A stretch of DNA of 35,851 nt from Chryseobacterium sp. S0630 (GCF_024158915.1 NZ_JAMZGF010000055.1:1-35851), one strand, 5' to 3'; counted from the stretch's first letter, positions 1 to 9,782 are shown. Made by a program: numbers and translations. Notes: generated by a model not told the origin, from the sequence alone.

Positions 1-40
1 AAATCAAAATATATAAAAATTATTTACTTTTTAACAAGAA

Positions 41-73
41 AAACCGCCTCAGTTGTGAGACGGCTTCTTTTTT
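41..73. terminator. Probable bidirectional intrinsic terminator
   Basis: CCGCCTC (44-50) pairs with GAGACGG (57-63) apart from one mismatch, around a six-base loop. The plus strand continues into a T-rich run and the minus strand into TTTTTCTT. It could end the yihY-side transcript on the minus strand, about 210 bases past that gene's stop, and also a plus-strand gene lying left of the window. Confidence 0.7.
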
Positions 74-108
74 ATATATAGGAGTTTTTTATACTTATAA
101 AAAATATA

Positions 109-123
109 TTAAAACCATTAAGG
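109..123 (+). repeat. Half copy of the AACCATTAAG repeat end
   Basis: TTAAAACCATTAAGG matches the left end of the inverted-repeat element at 27117-27266 (ACTATTTAAACCATTAAG). The bases after it are loosely similar too. No inverted partner is visible before the yihY stop, so this may be a truncated copy. Confidence 0.4.
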
Positions 124-234
124 AGGATTTAAGAAATAAAGTATAGTTAAGATGAATCATTCTGATTTTTTACAGACTCTTGCTATTTCAAAAATAAAAG
201 TTTAAATACTTTCATAAAATAATCTCGTATCAGG

Positions 235-286
235 AATATCCCGAATCTCGAAACCCCGAACCTCAAAATCTCGGAACCCGAATCTA
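235..286. repeat. Degenerate tandem repeat, unit near CCCGAATCTCGAAAC
   Basis: The stretch reads as imperfect units: CCCGAATCTCGAAAC, CCCGAACCTCAAAAT, CTCGGAAC, CCGAATCTACG. It is richer in C and G than its surroundings and runs into the stop codon of the minus-strand yihY gene, so it would be the start of that gene's 3' untranslated region. It has no clear terminator shape. Confidence 0.55.
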
Positions 287-1225
287 CGCTTTATCATCAC
301 CCTCCCCATTCATCTGTTTCAAACTATCCGCATACAATTTCGCAGGAGTCCATCGTGCATGTTTGGAAAGAACTACTTGATATCCTTTTTTGTAGGTATA
401 CACTTTAGTAAATTCTGCCCCGAAAAATATCAGCATACAGGAATAATTGATCCACATCATAATAAGAATGACTGTTCCGGCAGCACCAAACGCCGAAGTA
501 GGTTTTACCTGATTAAAATAAAGACTTAATAAAAATTTTCCCAGCGTGAATAAAACAGTAGTCAGAAAGGCTCCTTTCCATACTGGTTTCCAGCTGACCA
601 AAACATCAGGCAGAACTTTAAACATTAAAGCAAATAAGAGCATGACGAGGCCAAAACCTACTGCAAAATTCACGGTTTCTACCAGCATATAGGTCTCAAA
701 ACCAAAATATTGGGTGATAATCGTATTAAACAGGCTGATCAGAGAAGATAAAATCATGGTGATCATCAGAAGAAATCCCAGAATAAGAATCATCCCTAAA
801 GAATTGGCTCTGTCCAGTAAAAATTTGAGTAATGCTTTTTTGGGTGCAGCTTCTACTTCCCAAAGTGTATTTAATGAATGCTGAAGCTGAAAGAAGAGCG
901 TAGTAGAACCGAAAACCAATGATCCGACTCCAACTGCTTTCATAAAAATATTTTTTTTGTCGATAAGAGCACCAGCCAGCATGCCTTCAATACTTTTAGC
1001 CACATCCGGTCCCATTATACCGCTGATCTGTGTGCTGATCTGCCCACGAATAGCCTCTTCACCAAAGAAATTTCCAAGTACCCAGATAATAATGATCAAT
1101 AATCCCGGGATAGAAAAGATGGCATAATAGGCAAGACTTGCTGAATCTTTTGATGCAGTAGAATTGTTCCATTCAGTGAATGTATCTTTTAGAACTTCCC
1201 AAAAAAATTTAGCAGTATTGATCAT
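284..1225 (-). CDS. YihY/virulence factor BrkB family membrane protein
   Basis: Polytopic inner-membrane protein of about 313 residues. The family was once proposed to be RNase BN; that assignment was withdrawn and its role is still unclear (transport is suggested). I see about six hydrophobic segments; the stretch LAYYAIFSIPGLLIIII and the SAFGAAGTVILIMMWINYS region near the end are typical of the family. A longer reading frame begins at 1249, but ATG at 1225 lies one base past the tamL stop and gives the usual start MINTAKFFWEVLKDTF, so I prefer it. The gene is last in a tight tamB-tamL-yihY series and is probably co-transcribed with it. The family call is firm; the function is not known. 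Confidence 0.9.
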   Translation of the reverse strand: MINTAKFFWEVLKDTFTEWNNSTASKDSASLAYYAIFSIPGLLIIIIWVLGNFFGEEAIRGQISTQISGIMGPDVAKSIEGMLAGALIDKKNIFMKAVGVGSLVFGSTTLFFQLQHSLNTLWEVEAAPKKALLKFLLDRANSLGMILILGFLLMITMILSSLISLFNTIITQYFGFETYMLVETVNFAVGFGLVMLLFALMFKVLPDVLVSWKPVWKGAFLTTVLFTLGKFLLSLYFNQVKPTSAFGAAGTVILIMMWINYSCMLIFFGAEFTKVYTYKKGYQVVLSKHARWTPAKLYADSLKQMNGEGDDKA

Positions 1226-1226
1226 A

Positions 1227-3554
1227 TTAAAATGGATATCCGATGGCAATATTTAAAACAAGATTATCTTTTCTCCAACTTGAGTCTCCGAAATTAATTT
1301 TATCGAAGGCCCATCTGTCCCCTTTCTGATAGTAAGGAACTCTCAGTGGCATCGCAAGATCCAGTCTTAGAATCAGGATAGAAAAATCCAGTCTCAGACC
1401 TACTCCGGCTCCCACCGCAATTTCATTTAAAAAGTCTTTTGAAAACTTAGCTCCTGGTCTGTCTTTGTCGTCGTGAAGCAACCAGATATTTCCGGCATCT
1501 ACAAAAACGGCAGCATTTAAAAATTTATAAAGATTGGCGCGGTATTCCGCATTTAATTCCAGTTTGATATCTCCGGATTGGTCAAAGTAAGTACCTGGTT
1601 CTAAAGTTCTCGGGTCAAAACTTCCAGGGCCTAATGTCCTCGCACGGAATGCTCTGATACTGTTACTTCCTCCTGAGAAAAACTGCTTGGAGAAAGGAAT
1701 GAATTCTGAGTTTCCATAGGGATAAGCAATTCCTCCGATAAATCTTGTAGCCAGGGAAGATTTTTCAGTAAACTTATGATAGAATCTGAAATCATTTTCA
1801 ATCTTTACATACTGGCTGAAAGGAATCCCAAATATTTTCTTTTCCTTATCTTTTTTTACATCAGCTCCTGTAGCCAACCCTGTGATATTTCCTGCCAGAT
1901 CAAGCGTTCCTTTATAATAAACGGTATTCGTTTTGGGAAGCATGGTGTTGGTATACGTGAAAGAATAGGTAGGGCCGAAGATTAGCTGTCTGTCTACAAT
2001 TCTTTGCATGGCAGGATTTTCAGCTGATTTGATTTTGTATTCTTCTGTAACATTTGCAGGAGAAACTAATGTAATATCAATGACTTTCAGTTCATGTTCT
2101 TTTCTGGCATTTTCTTTCCACAGATATCCGAATGACGCGGTGAAGTTATTAAGCGTATAATATTTTGTTCTGTTCTGAAACTCATACCCCAATGTGATAT
2201 TCGTTCTTGGAACAAATTCACTGGAAGAATGAAAACGGAAAGGCGCTACAATTCTCGGAATGGAAAGCTGTGCATTCGCTCCTGCACGGAAAATATTATT
2301 GGCATCCTGACTTCCTCCCATCTGGAAATCAAAAGCTCCGAAGATGGCTGCTTTGAATTGTTCTGCCCCTCTGAAGAAATTCCGGTGAGTCCAGTTTAGG
2401 TTCAGCTCACTACCTGCATAGTTGGCAGAATTTGTTCTTCCCAATGCTTCCAGACGAAGTGACTGGATTTGTCTTGGAGTTAATAAATAATACGCATCAA
2501 ACTTATGACTTAGCGAATCTGATACAATGAATTCATTTTTTACAAATTTGAATACACCAAGGCTGATCAATCGGTTTAGCGTAAGATTATGATTGGAGCG
2601 ATTATAAAGATCACCTTTTTTGAAATATAATGCTCTGTCAAAAATTTTCGGTTTGAATTTATGCTGAGGATCAATAACGTAAATATCATCAAAAGCATAT
2701 TTGGAAAGAGAATCTTTATCCATTGGGATACTGTATTTTCCTTCTTTTACATCTTGGATGTTGTAATTGGGAAATACAATAACGTTATTAATGCTGAATT
2801 GCTGCGTTGCTAAATCCGGCGTATTGTCTTTCAGTTTTACGTTAAGCTCTACCTTATGATTTTTACTTACCGTACTGTCTGCCTGAACGATAATATTATC
2901 AGGATGGAAGTAATAGAAACCTCTTTCCTTTAGGCCATTATCAATTCTTTCTCTTTCTGCTTTGATGACATCCAGATCAAATGGTTTTCCGTTTTTAAGA
3001 AATGTCCTTTTTGTTAAACCCTGGATTTCCTGATTGACCAATGTAGAATCTTTCTGGAACTTTACACCATCAATCAGGTATCTTGAACCTGGTCTTAGGG
3101 TATAAATAACCTGAGCTTTTTTATTTTTTGAAACCGTATCATAAGAAGCTTTAGCATTGAAATACCCTTTGTTTTCAGAATAATTTTCAATGATATTTTT
3201 GTTGAACTCACGGTCTACATCACCTAACAATACAGGTTTTTCACCTATCTTATATTTAAGCCAGTAATTAAAACCTTTATCCTTTTTTGGCTCTTTAGCA
3301 ATATTATAAAAATAAAGCTTGGGACGCATCCCCAAAAATGTAGAATTGGGTTTTGGCGTAAGGCTTTCTTCCAGTGCCGTCTGAAGATCTTTTTTTTCTT
3401 TTTTGGAAATTGTATCGTTTTCAATCTTTACTTTGGCACCCGTGTAGAGCATTTGTCCTTCTTTCAAAAACCTTGTGTTGCTGCACGAGACTACTGTGGA
3501 TGCCATTCCGGAAACCAACAGATACTTACAATATATATGGAACTTATTACTCAT
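1227..3554 (-). CDS. tamL: TamL, lipoprotein-type TamA/BamA outer-membrane assembly protein
   Basis: Omp85-superfamily protein of 775 residues. The N-terminus has a hydrophobic stretch ending in a lipobox (VVSC, Cys about residue 24), so it should be a lipoprotein, the hallmark of the TamL subtype described in Bacteroidetes. POTRA-like segments occupy roughly residues 30-300, including PGSRYLIDGVKF. A 16-stranded type beta-barrel follows; the region FFSGGSNSIRAFRARTLGPG is the conserved barrel segment carrying the RxR signature, and the chain ends in an aromatic residue (GYPF). The start ATG overlaps the tamB stop by one base (TAATG), implying translational coupling. Its expected partner is TamB, and together they should assist outer-membrane protein or lipid transport. 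It is not the main BamA, which normally sits elsewhere and is not a lipoprotein. Confidence 0.9.
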   Translation of the reverse strand: MSNKFHIYCKYLLVSGMASTVVSCSNTRFLKEGQMLYTGAKVKIENDTISKKEKKDLQTALEESLTPKPNSTFLGMRPKLYFYNIAKEPKKDKGFNYWLKYKIGEKPVLLGDVDREFNKNIIENYSENKGYFNAKASYDTVSKNKKAQVIYTLRPGSRYLIDGVKFQKDSTLVNQEIQGLTKRTFLKNGKPFDLDVIKAERERIDNGLKERGFYYFHPDNIIVQADSTVSKNHKVELNVKLKDNTPDLATQQFSINNVIVFPNYNIQDVKEGKYSIPMDKDSLSKYAFDDIYVIDPQHKFKPKIFDRALYFKKGDLYNRSNHNLTLNRLISLGVFKFVKNEFIVSDSLSHKFDAYYLLTPRQIQSLRLEALGRTNSANYAGSELNLNWTHRNFFRGAEQFKAAIFGAFDFQMGGSQDANNIFRAGANAQLSIPRIVAPFRFHSSSEFVPRTNITLGYEFQNRTKYYTLNNFTASFGYLWKENARKEHELKVIDITLVSPANVTEEYKIKSAENPAMQRIVDRQLIFGPTYSFTYTNTMLPKTNTVYYKGTLDLAGNITGLATGADVKKDKEKKIFGIPFSQYVKIENDFRFYHKFTEKSSLATRFIGGIAYPYGNSEFIPFSKQFFSGGSNSIRAFRARTLGPGSFDPRTLEPGTYFDQSGDIKLELNAEYRANLYKFLNAAVFVDAGNIWLLHDDKDRPGAKFSKDFLNEIAVGAGVGLRLDFSILILRLDLAMPLRVPYYQKGDRWAFDKINFGDSSWRKDNLVLNIAIGYPF

Positions 3555-6500
3555 TATTTAAATTCTACCACTTGGTTATTTTGATTTTTTTTCGGCTTCT
3601 TCTCTTTAGATTTCTGGAAAATCTCCCGGAACTTGTCATAATCCAATGTAATAATGAATCCTACTCCGGTCTCTATGATCTGCCCCTGAAGAGCCACCTG
3701 ATATTCATCCTTACGGTAAGCACGAAGCATATATCTTCCGTCTTTGGAAAGGCTGTAATCTACAGAAACATTCCCTGCAATATTCGTCATGTTTTCATTC
3801 TGACGAGCCTGGCCTTCCAGTCCGAAATTACTTCCCACGGTTACTTTCAGACGGTCGTTCAATAGTTTTTTACTGATATCTACATTCAGGTCAGTTCTTG
3901 TGTTTTTCTCTCCAGTGGAATAATCTTCCGTAGAATCAAGACCGAAATTAAGATCTACTCCTTTAATCAGTCCGGAAGCAAGATTATTAAGCTGTTGAGA
4001 AAGAATTTTACTTACACTCTGTCTTGCCATGGTTTCTGCAGACATTCCCGCACCGCTTTCAAATGGATTTTCCCCGATAAAACGGTTCAGAAGCAATAAA
4101 GCAAATACCTGTTTATTCATTTCAGATTCCTGAGTTCTGAGCTGGGCAAGTTTCTGATCAACAACATCTTTTACATTCGTGGAGATGGAATTATTCTTTT
4201 CCTCCGTAGTAATGTCAAACGAAAGCTGAGGTTTCAGAAGCTCGCCTTTCATTTTCAATAAAGCATTGAATGGTATTCTCTGCTTAAATTGATTCATGAG
4301 CGAAGTTCCGCCATTTTCTGTACCTACTTGTTGTTCTACAAGGTCAATAGGAGCGGCTTCGGTTTTGTAAACCGCTGTAATATCCATTTGAGCCATTGTA
4401 GGTTCTCCGGTCCAGGTGATCGTACTGCCTTTCTGAATATCGAATTTACGTTTAAGCAAACTTACAGAAAGATCATAGCTTCCTTTTTCAACTTCATAAA
4501 CGCCTACCAATGTCATTTTTCCTGAAGGATCAATTCCACCGGTCAATTCTGCTTCTCCCTGAAGTTTGACAAAATCACCGTTTACTTTATCAATAATAAT
4601 AGAAAGTTTGGCTTCTTTGCTGACTTCAATGTTGACATTCACATCCATTCCTTTGATGCGGCTTTTGGAGTCGAGAGAATCGGCTTTAATTGTTTTATTT
4701 AAAACCACCTGATCCTGATCCACAAATTCTACAATACCATCTCTTTCCTGTAAAGATGGAGAAGATTGAGGAAGTACGAACGTGAAGTCTGTGTTGTCTG
4801 CTACATTCAGCTTACCATCTACTTTAGGAAGATCAAGATTTCCACGGATATGTAGTCCGGCATCAATAGCCAGAATACCATACATCATAGCATCATTGGT
4901 CTTTTCTGAATTGACCACTTTAAAGTCTTTGGCATTTACATCCAGATTAAAGGCGAAATCTCTGTACGTTTGCGTAAGAACCTGCCCGTCCACTACAAGA
5001 GCATTTCCGTCTTTATCTTTGACCTTGAATTTATCAAACTCAATTCCGCGACTGGTAAAATCTATTTCATCACTCAGATGTCGGAAATCACTTCCTGTTT
5101 TTGCAATTTCCAGTCCAGCATCATTGAATTTTACTTTTCCTAAAATATTCGGTTGGTCTGTAGTTCCTGTGATTTTTAAATTTCCTGAAAGATAGCCTTC
5201 CGTATTGGTAATGGCATTCATAGAAAACCCTTGAATACTCTTCATCTGTAGCTGGTTGATCGCCATATTCAGGTCGAAAGTACTGGAAGAAGTATTGTAA
5301 TCTCCAAGGATTTTTACGTCATTATTATTTCCGGAAAGGGCAATATCCGCATTTAAAACCTTCGGTGAAGCATTATTTACTTTTACTGCAAGATTTCCGA
5401 CAGGACTTCCATAGACAATTAAGTCTGAAATATTCAGGTCGGAAGTGAAAGTCATATTTTTAGTAACATCTCGAAGCTGTGCTGTACCATTGATCGTTCC
5501 TCTTGCCAGAACAGTATCTTTTTTAATAAGTTCCGTAATGGTTTCGATTTTAAAATCTTTCAACGAAATATTCAAAGGACTGCTTGGGCTATTGCTTTCA
5601 GACTGTACAGCAATTTCACTTCCTCCATTAGACAAGATGAAATTATCCGCCAGAATTCCTTTACTGCTGATCTGGATTTTATTGTTTTCTGCAACATTCC
5701 AATCCGTATAATTGAGCTTTAATCCATTCGGGTTAAGAGATATTTCGGTAATGTCATTCAACGATTTTGCATTTCCTGCAATCAGGAACTGAGTAGCATC
5801 TTTCTCGTCTTTTGTAGTGACATTGTATCGGATGGTATTGTCTGCAACATCTCCGTCAATGTTGATTTTGTTTAAAGAAAAACTTGAGCTTTTTAAAGCG
5901 GCAACATTCAGGCTGTACTGTAATGCCTCATTTTCATTGGTGACTTTTAAAGCGCCTTTTTCAATGGTATTTTCACCATATAATAATCTTGGTATTTGCC
6001 CGTCTATTTCAATTTTCTGAGAATCTGCATCATAATTTCCGACAAGATTGATGGTTTCAAAATCTTTCAGATCCGGCACAAACTTTCTGATCAGATCATC
6101 ATTTTTGATTTTAGCCGTGAATGTAAAATGTTGTCCCGGATCAATTTTCTGTTTGTTATCCGGCTTCTGGAACTGGTAATACTGATTCACAGTTTTCGTT
6201 AAAGCACCAAAAATCTGAGTCAGTTTATATTTACCTTTCAGTTCTACATCTGCAATCTGAGAATTGAAAATAATCTGTGTAGAATCATTTGTGGAAGAAG
6301 CTTTCAGATTAACTTCCTGTACAGGATAAACCTCTTTCGTGTCTGAGAACGCGAAATCTTTAAGGTTTAGATATCCATTTAAATTATTGGGATCTAAGCT
6401 GGTGAAATCCCCATCTATTTTTCCGGCAATAATCATCGGTTTTTCATAGAAGCCAAGTTTGTTGACATCCAGTTTGATGACTTCTCCATTCACTTTTACC

Positions 6501-8587
6501 GTAGGATTTTTTTCATCATAAACTCCCGAAGCGGTCAGCTGTAAACTGGCATTCGGGTCTTTTGAATCTAAAATGACATGATAAGCTCCTTTATTGATCT
6601 TTCCGGTAAGGTTCATATTTTGATAACGATATCCTTTGTAGACAGCGGAAGCAACATGGCCTTTTAAGTCTGCATTGGCATTTTTAAAATCAAAACTTTC
6701 TCCTTTTGCAGCAATTTGTGCAGTGATAGGACCAATATCTTTATTCTGAATAATTTTTCCAACCTGTATCCCCTGCAGATTTGCTTTCACATCATACAAT
6801 TCATGATTTTTTCTTCGCATGTCTACCTGTGCGATGATGGCAGCATTCCCCAAAGTAGAGTAGAGGTTAAGATCTGTATTCACCACTTTCGTTGTTCCTT
6901 TTGCATTTCCTTTAATGCTGAAATGAGAAGGAAGGGAAATATTGGAAGGGATTGTATTTTTAGGGACAAGATTGAATATCGTTTGGGCATTGGAAGAAAA
7001 CTCCCCGATTCTCAGATCATAATATAACTGATCAGGATTCATCGCATTTTTGATCTTTCCGGAAGCCATTACTCTCAATTGATCCAGCCCGGAAACTTTA
7101 AGATCCTGAATTAAAAGATCATTCACGCTTCCTTTTATATTTGCATTGACATTGAGAATAGCGTTCGGATATTTGTTGAACGGAACCGTATTTTTTAAAG
7201 TCGGAACCAGATTCAGAATGTCAGAGAATCCTATTTTTGAATCTTTGATATTGGCTGAAATCTTTACTGCACCTAAGTTTTTGCTAAGTTGATCAATGGA
7301 GTTATAATTTAAAATAACCTCATCACGCAATAGGGTTTTAGGAGTTTGAAGATAAAGATCTTTCAGGTACGCTTCCTTTTCTGCGTAGACAAAATCTGTA
7401 TTGAATTTCTGGATATCCAGTCCTCTGCCTTCTTTGATTTCTGCCGAATTCACGGTTCCGGCAAAGGTATTGTTCTCCATTTTGAAGCTTCTTACCTCTA
7501 CATTCATTTTTGAAAAATTGAGGTGATTGAAGTCCATTCCTTGTTTAGTTGGAGCAATGGCAGTATTGTTATAATTAACTTTTACATCGTTTAAAACAAG
7601 TTTTCCTAAGAGAAGTTTCATGGCTTTATCCTGATCGGAAGCTTTTGAAACCTCTGGTTCTTTTGTTGTTTTAGGATTGGCATTCTGAGCCGGAAGATAA
7701 AGGTTGGCATTGATATCTGCCCCGGAAAGAAATACATTGGCTACATTGTAAGCGTTGTTTTCAAGATCCAGTTTGTTGACCTTTGTGCTTAGTTCTTTGA
7801 AGATAACTTTTGCAAATGTTTTGGTATTTTCATCACCATAATCAATGTCGAAATGAGTAAGCTTGATTCCTCTTAAACCAATACTCATCGGTTTTTTTTC
7901 ATTGAGAGAATCTACTTTTTTCTCCACCTTTTTCGCCACTTCTTCTACAAGTCCCTGCTTTAATTTCAATTTTAATCCGTCAAGATTGATATCATTAACG
8001 GCATATTTGTTTTTGCTGAGATCAAAAGTTTTTACTCGGGTATCGAACGATTTAAAATAAAGTTGAATATCATTCTTAGATTGTTGGTCGTTAAATGTTA
8101 CCCCAACATCTTTTAAATTGATTTTATCAAGGGAAATAATAAATGGTTTGGAAGGACTTTCTTCCTTATCTGTGGAAGCAAAAGCATCAATGATATAATC
8201 AAAATTGAATTTGCCATCCGGTTTCCGTACTACATTAGCACGCGCACCTTCCATATTGACTGAAGTAATATCTGCCGTAGAATTAAGAAGCTTCATCATG
8301 TGCAGTCCTACATCCAGCTTTTTGACGGCCAGAAGAGTGTCTACATCCTGTCCTTTAAGGTAGAGGTTTTCCATAACAAGGCTGTTGGGAAATCCTATAT
8401 AAACCCTTTCAAGGCTTACAGGAGTTTTGATTTTTTTCTCCAGATAAACAATGAGTTTGTCTTTGATGAAGTTTTGGACGGCAGGAAGCCTTAAGCTTAG
8501 GATCAACAGGGTAAGAAGAACCAATATTGAAATAAAGGTTATTGCAATACGCCTTAAAAGTTTTGTGGTGTTGATTTTCAGTTTCAA
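3554..8587 (-). CDS. tamB: TamB-like translocation/assembly module protein
   Basis: Very large AsmA/TamB-type protein of about 1,677 residues. An N-terminal membrane anchor (ITFISILVLLTLLILSLRLP) is followed by long beta-helical repeats and the C-terminal TamB (former DUF490) domain, recognisable by GDFVKLQGEAELTGGIDPSG and the segment around LLLNRFIGENPF. Family members span the periplasm between an inner-membrane anchor and the Omp85 partner, here TamL, which directly follows with a one-base overlap. The frame is open to a TTG at 8608, but a TATCTTTG promoter box covers 8606-8613, so that codon would not be in the mRNA. The next usable start is TTG at 8587, giving MKLKINTTKLLRR; no ATG occurs before the anchor. 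The start is therefore inferred; the product is secure. Confidence 0.88.
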   Translation of the reverse strand: MKLKINTTKLLRRIAITFISILVLLTLLILSLRLPAVQNFIKDKLIVYLEKKIKTPVSLERVYIGFPNSLVMENLYLKGQDVDTLLAVKKLDVGLHMMKLLNSTADITSVNMEGARANVVRKPDGKFNFDYIIDAFASTDKEESPSKPFIISLDKINLKDVGVTFNDQQSKNDIQLYFKSFDTRVKTFDLSKNKYAVNDINLDGLKLKLKQGLVEEVAKKVEKKVDSLNEKKPMSIGLRGIKLTHFDIDYGDENTKTFAKVIFKELSTKVNKLDLENNAYNVANVFLSGADINANLYLPAQNANPKTTKEPEVSKASDQDKAMKLLLGKLVLNDVKVNYNNTAIAPTKQGMDFNHLNFSKMNVEVRSFKMENNTFAGTVNSAEIKEGRGLDIQKFNTDFVYAEKEAYLKDLYLQTPKTLLRDEVILNYNSIDQLSKNLGAVKISANIKDSKIGFSDILNLVPTLKNTVPFNKYPNAILNVNANIKGSVNDLLIQDLKVSGLDQLRVMASGKIKNAMNPDQLYYDLRIGEFSSNAQTIFNLVPKNTIPSNISLPSHFSIKGNAKGTTKVVNTDLNLYSTLGNAAIIAQVDMRRKNHELYDVKANLQGIQVGKIIQNKDIGPITAQIAAKGESFDFKNANADLKGHVASAVYKGYRYQNMNLTGKINKGAYHVILDSKDPNASLQLTASGVYDEKNPTVKVNGEVIKLDVNKLGFYEKPMIIAGKIDGDFTSLDPNNLNGYLNLKDFAFSDTKEVYPVQEVNLKASSTNDSTQIIFNSQIADVELKGKYKLTQIFGALTKTVNQYYQFQKPDNKQKIDPGQHFTFTAKIKNDDLIRKFVPDLKDFETINLVGNYDADSQKIEIDGQIPRLLYGENTIEKGALKVTNENEALQYSLNVAALKSSSFSLNKINIDGDVADNTIRYNVTTKDEKDATQFLIAGNAKSLNDITEISLNPNGLKLNYTDWNVAENNKIQISSKGILADNFILSNGGSEIAVQSESNSPSSPLNISLKDFKIETITELIKKDTVLARGTINGTAQLRDVTKNMTFTSDLNISDLIVYGSPVGNLAVKVNNASPKVLNADIALSGNNNDVKILGDYNTSSSTFDLNMAINQLQMKSIQGFSMNAITNTEGYLSGNLKITGTTDQPNILGKVKFNDAGLEIAKTGSDFRHLSDEIDFTSRGIEFDKFKVKDKDGNALVVDGQVLTQTYRDFAFNLDVNAKDFKVVNSEKTNDAMMYGILAIDAGLHIRGNLDLPKVDGKLNVADNTDFTFVLPQSSPSLQERDGIVEFVDQDQVVLNKTIKADSLDSKSRIKGMDVNVNIEVSKEAKLSIIIDKVNGDFVKLQGEAELTGGIDPSGKMTLVGVYEVEKGSYDLSVSLLKRKFDIQKGSTITWTGEPTMAQMDITAVYKTEAAPIDLVEQQVGTENGGTSLMNQFKQRIPFNALLKMKGELLKPQLSFDITTEEKNNSISTNVKDVVDQKLAQLRTQESEMNKQVFALLLLNRFIGENPFESGAGMSAETMARQSVSKILSQQLNNLASGLIKGVDLNFGLDSTEDYSTGEKNTRTDLNVDISKKLLNDRLKVTVGSNFGLEGQARQNENMTNIAGNVSVDYSLSKDGRYMLRAYRKDEYQVALQGQIIETGVGFIITLDYDKFREIFQKSKEKKPKKNQNNQVVEFK

Positions 8588-8605
8588 ATGCGAGGTGGTT
8601 TCTAA

Positions 8606-8613
8606 CAAAGATA
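8606..8613 (-). promoter_or_regulatory. Bacteroidota -7 box for tamB-tamL-yihY
   Basis: Minus strand TATCTTTG fits the Bacteroidota -7 consensus TAnnTTTG. Transcription would begin near 8600, leaving about a dozen leader bases before the TTG at 8587. I see no clear TTG at the -33 distance. A palindrome TTTTGC-GAAT-GCAAAA (8650-8665) lies about 40 bases upstream and could be an operator. Confidence 0.5.
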
Positions 8614-8758
8614 ATAATACTATTTTATTTGGTCTTTGTTGTGGTACCCTTTTGCGAATGCAAAAATCCTGCCTTGGCTATCTTTTTATGGATTTTCTAG
8701 TTTGTAGTTGTCAAGTGAATAGTTGAGTAAGACAGCCAAAGTAAGGATTATTATTTGT

Positions 8759-8847
8759 AAAAAACGCCCCCTTTTATCATTTTTTTAATGTTGAAAAGGT
8801 TAGTTAGCAAAAATGAAATTCAAATGTTAGTAGTGTTGAAGGGGGCG
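8759..8847 (-). terminator. Long-loop intrinsic terminator of the ccoNO-ccoP operon
   Basis: On the minus strand CGCCCCCTT (8847-8839) is followed 65 bases later by its perfect complement AAGGGGGCG (8773-8765) and then a run of six T. The GC-rich nine-base stem in AT-rich DNA, plus the T-run, looks like an intrinsic terminator 29 bases after the ccoP stop. The loop is far longer than the usual 3-10 bases. Confidence 0.6.
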
Positions 8848-8875
8848 TGGCGTGGTTTATATGATAGATAATAGT

Positions 8876-9763
8876 TTAGTTGTTTCCGTTTTCCCATTTC
8901 ACTTCTTCTCCCTGAGGAACAGCACCGCCTTGTGCTGGAGTGATAGGAGCAGTTTCCTGGTTGATGTGATAAATATAAGCGGCAATCTTTTCAGCATCTC
9001 TTCCGGTAATGGTTCCTTCCTTGATGAAAGGTCTCATGGTAGGATTATTCGGAGAGCCGTTTTCAAGCATCCAGAAAACATTTTTAAATAAGCTTTTTTC
9101 TTTAATATTGATCCAGTGAGTATCGGTAAGGTTAGGACCTATTCCTCCTTTTCCGGCGTCTCCATGGCAGGTAACGCAATTCGTTTTGAAAAGTTCCTGT
9201 CCTTCCGCAATATTATCTGCACTGTATTTTGCTGATTCCAGATTGATCTGAGGGGCAGTTTTCTCATACTCAGCAATGGAAGCTAACATCGTTTTTGTTT
9301 CTTTGGTGTACTCTGCTTCCGGATGAGCATAGTCTGTGAAAGAAAAAGCAAACAGATAGACTGCACAGAAGATACATCCGAACCAGAACAGACCAATCCA
9401 CCATTTCGGCAGAGAGTTGTCAAGCTCTGTAATACCGTCAAAACCATGGTCGATAAGAATATCTTTTTCTTCCGTTGCCGTTTGTTTTTTGAAGGCAGAG
9501 TTCCATAATTTCTGGTAATACGGAACCTTTTTCTCTTCCAGATATTGTTTTTTTTCTTCTTCGGATAATTTGCTGAAACTTTCATTTTCCACCAGATCTC
9601 CAATAGAATTCATGATCAGCAGCAGGATCGTAGCGATTAATATCAACGCCCAGAAAAAAGGAGAAGAAAAATATCCTGAATCACTGGCGAACATTTCAAA
9701 GGCCATGATCGTTAAACCTATCGTTGTTGCGATATATATTGAAATGGGGGTTCTCGTTTTCAT
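8876..9763 (-). CDS. ccoP: cbb3-type cytochrome c oxidase subunit III, mono-heme
   Basis: Protein of 295 residues that brings electrons to the cbb3 oxidase. It has two N-terminal membrane segments (about residues 8-26 and 32-52), a third near residue 120 (WWIGLFWFGCIFCAVYLFAF), and one periplasmic cytochrome c domain with CVTCH at 196-200 and a candidate axial Met in TMRPF. Proteobacterial CcoP normally carries two hemes and about two membrane segments; this one has a single CxxCH, which is common in Bacteroidetes. The tail is rich in Pro, Gly and Gln. It starts 19 bases after the ccoNO stop and is clearly in the same operon. No ccoQ, ccoG, ccoS or ccoH lies beside it in this window. Confidence 0.93.
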   Translation of the reverse strand: MKTRTPISIYIATTIGLTIMAFEMFASDSGYFSSPFFWALILIATILLLIMNSIGDLVENESFSKLSEEEKKQYLEEKKVPYYQKLWNSAFKKQTATEEKDILIDHGFDGITELDNSLPKWWIGLFWFGCIFCAVYLFAFSFTDYAHPEAEYTKETKTMLASIAEYEKTAPQINLESAKYSADNIAEGQELFKTNCVTCHGDAGKGGIGPNLTDTHWINIKEKSLFKNVFWMLENGSPNNPTMRPFIKEGTITGRDAEKIAAYIYHINQETAPITPAQGGAVPQGEEVKWENGNN

Positions 9764-9782
9764 TGCAGTTTAATTTTAAATA

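Noticed and set aside
3374..3865. A 163-codon plus-strand frame across the tamL-tamB junction
   Set aside because: It is antisense to two well-supported genes and its Phe/Leu-rich product reflects AT-rich antisense DNA.
9283..9603. A 106-codon minus-strand frame inside ccoP
   Set aside because: It is a shadow of ccoP in another frame; the heme motif and membrane segments belong to the ccoP frame.
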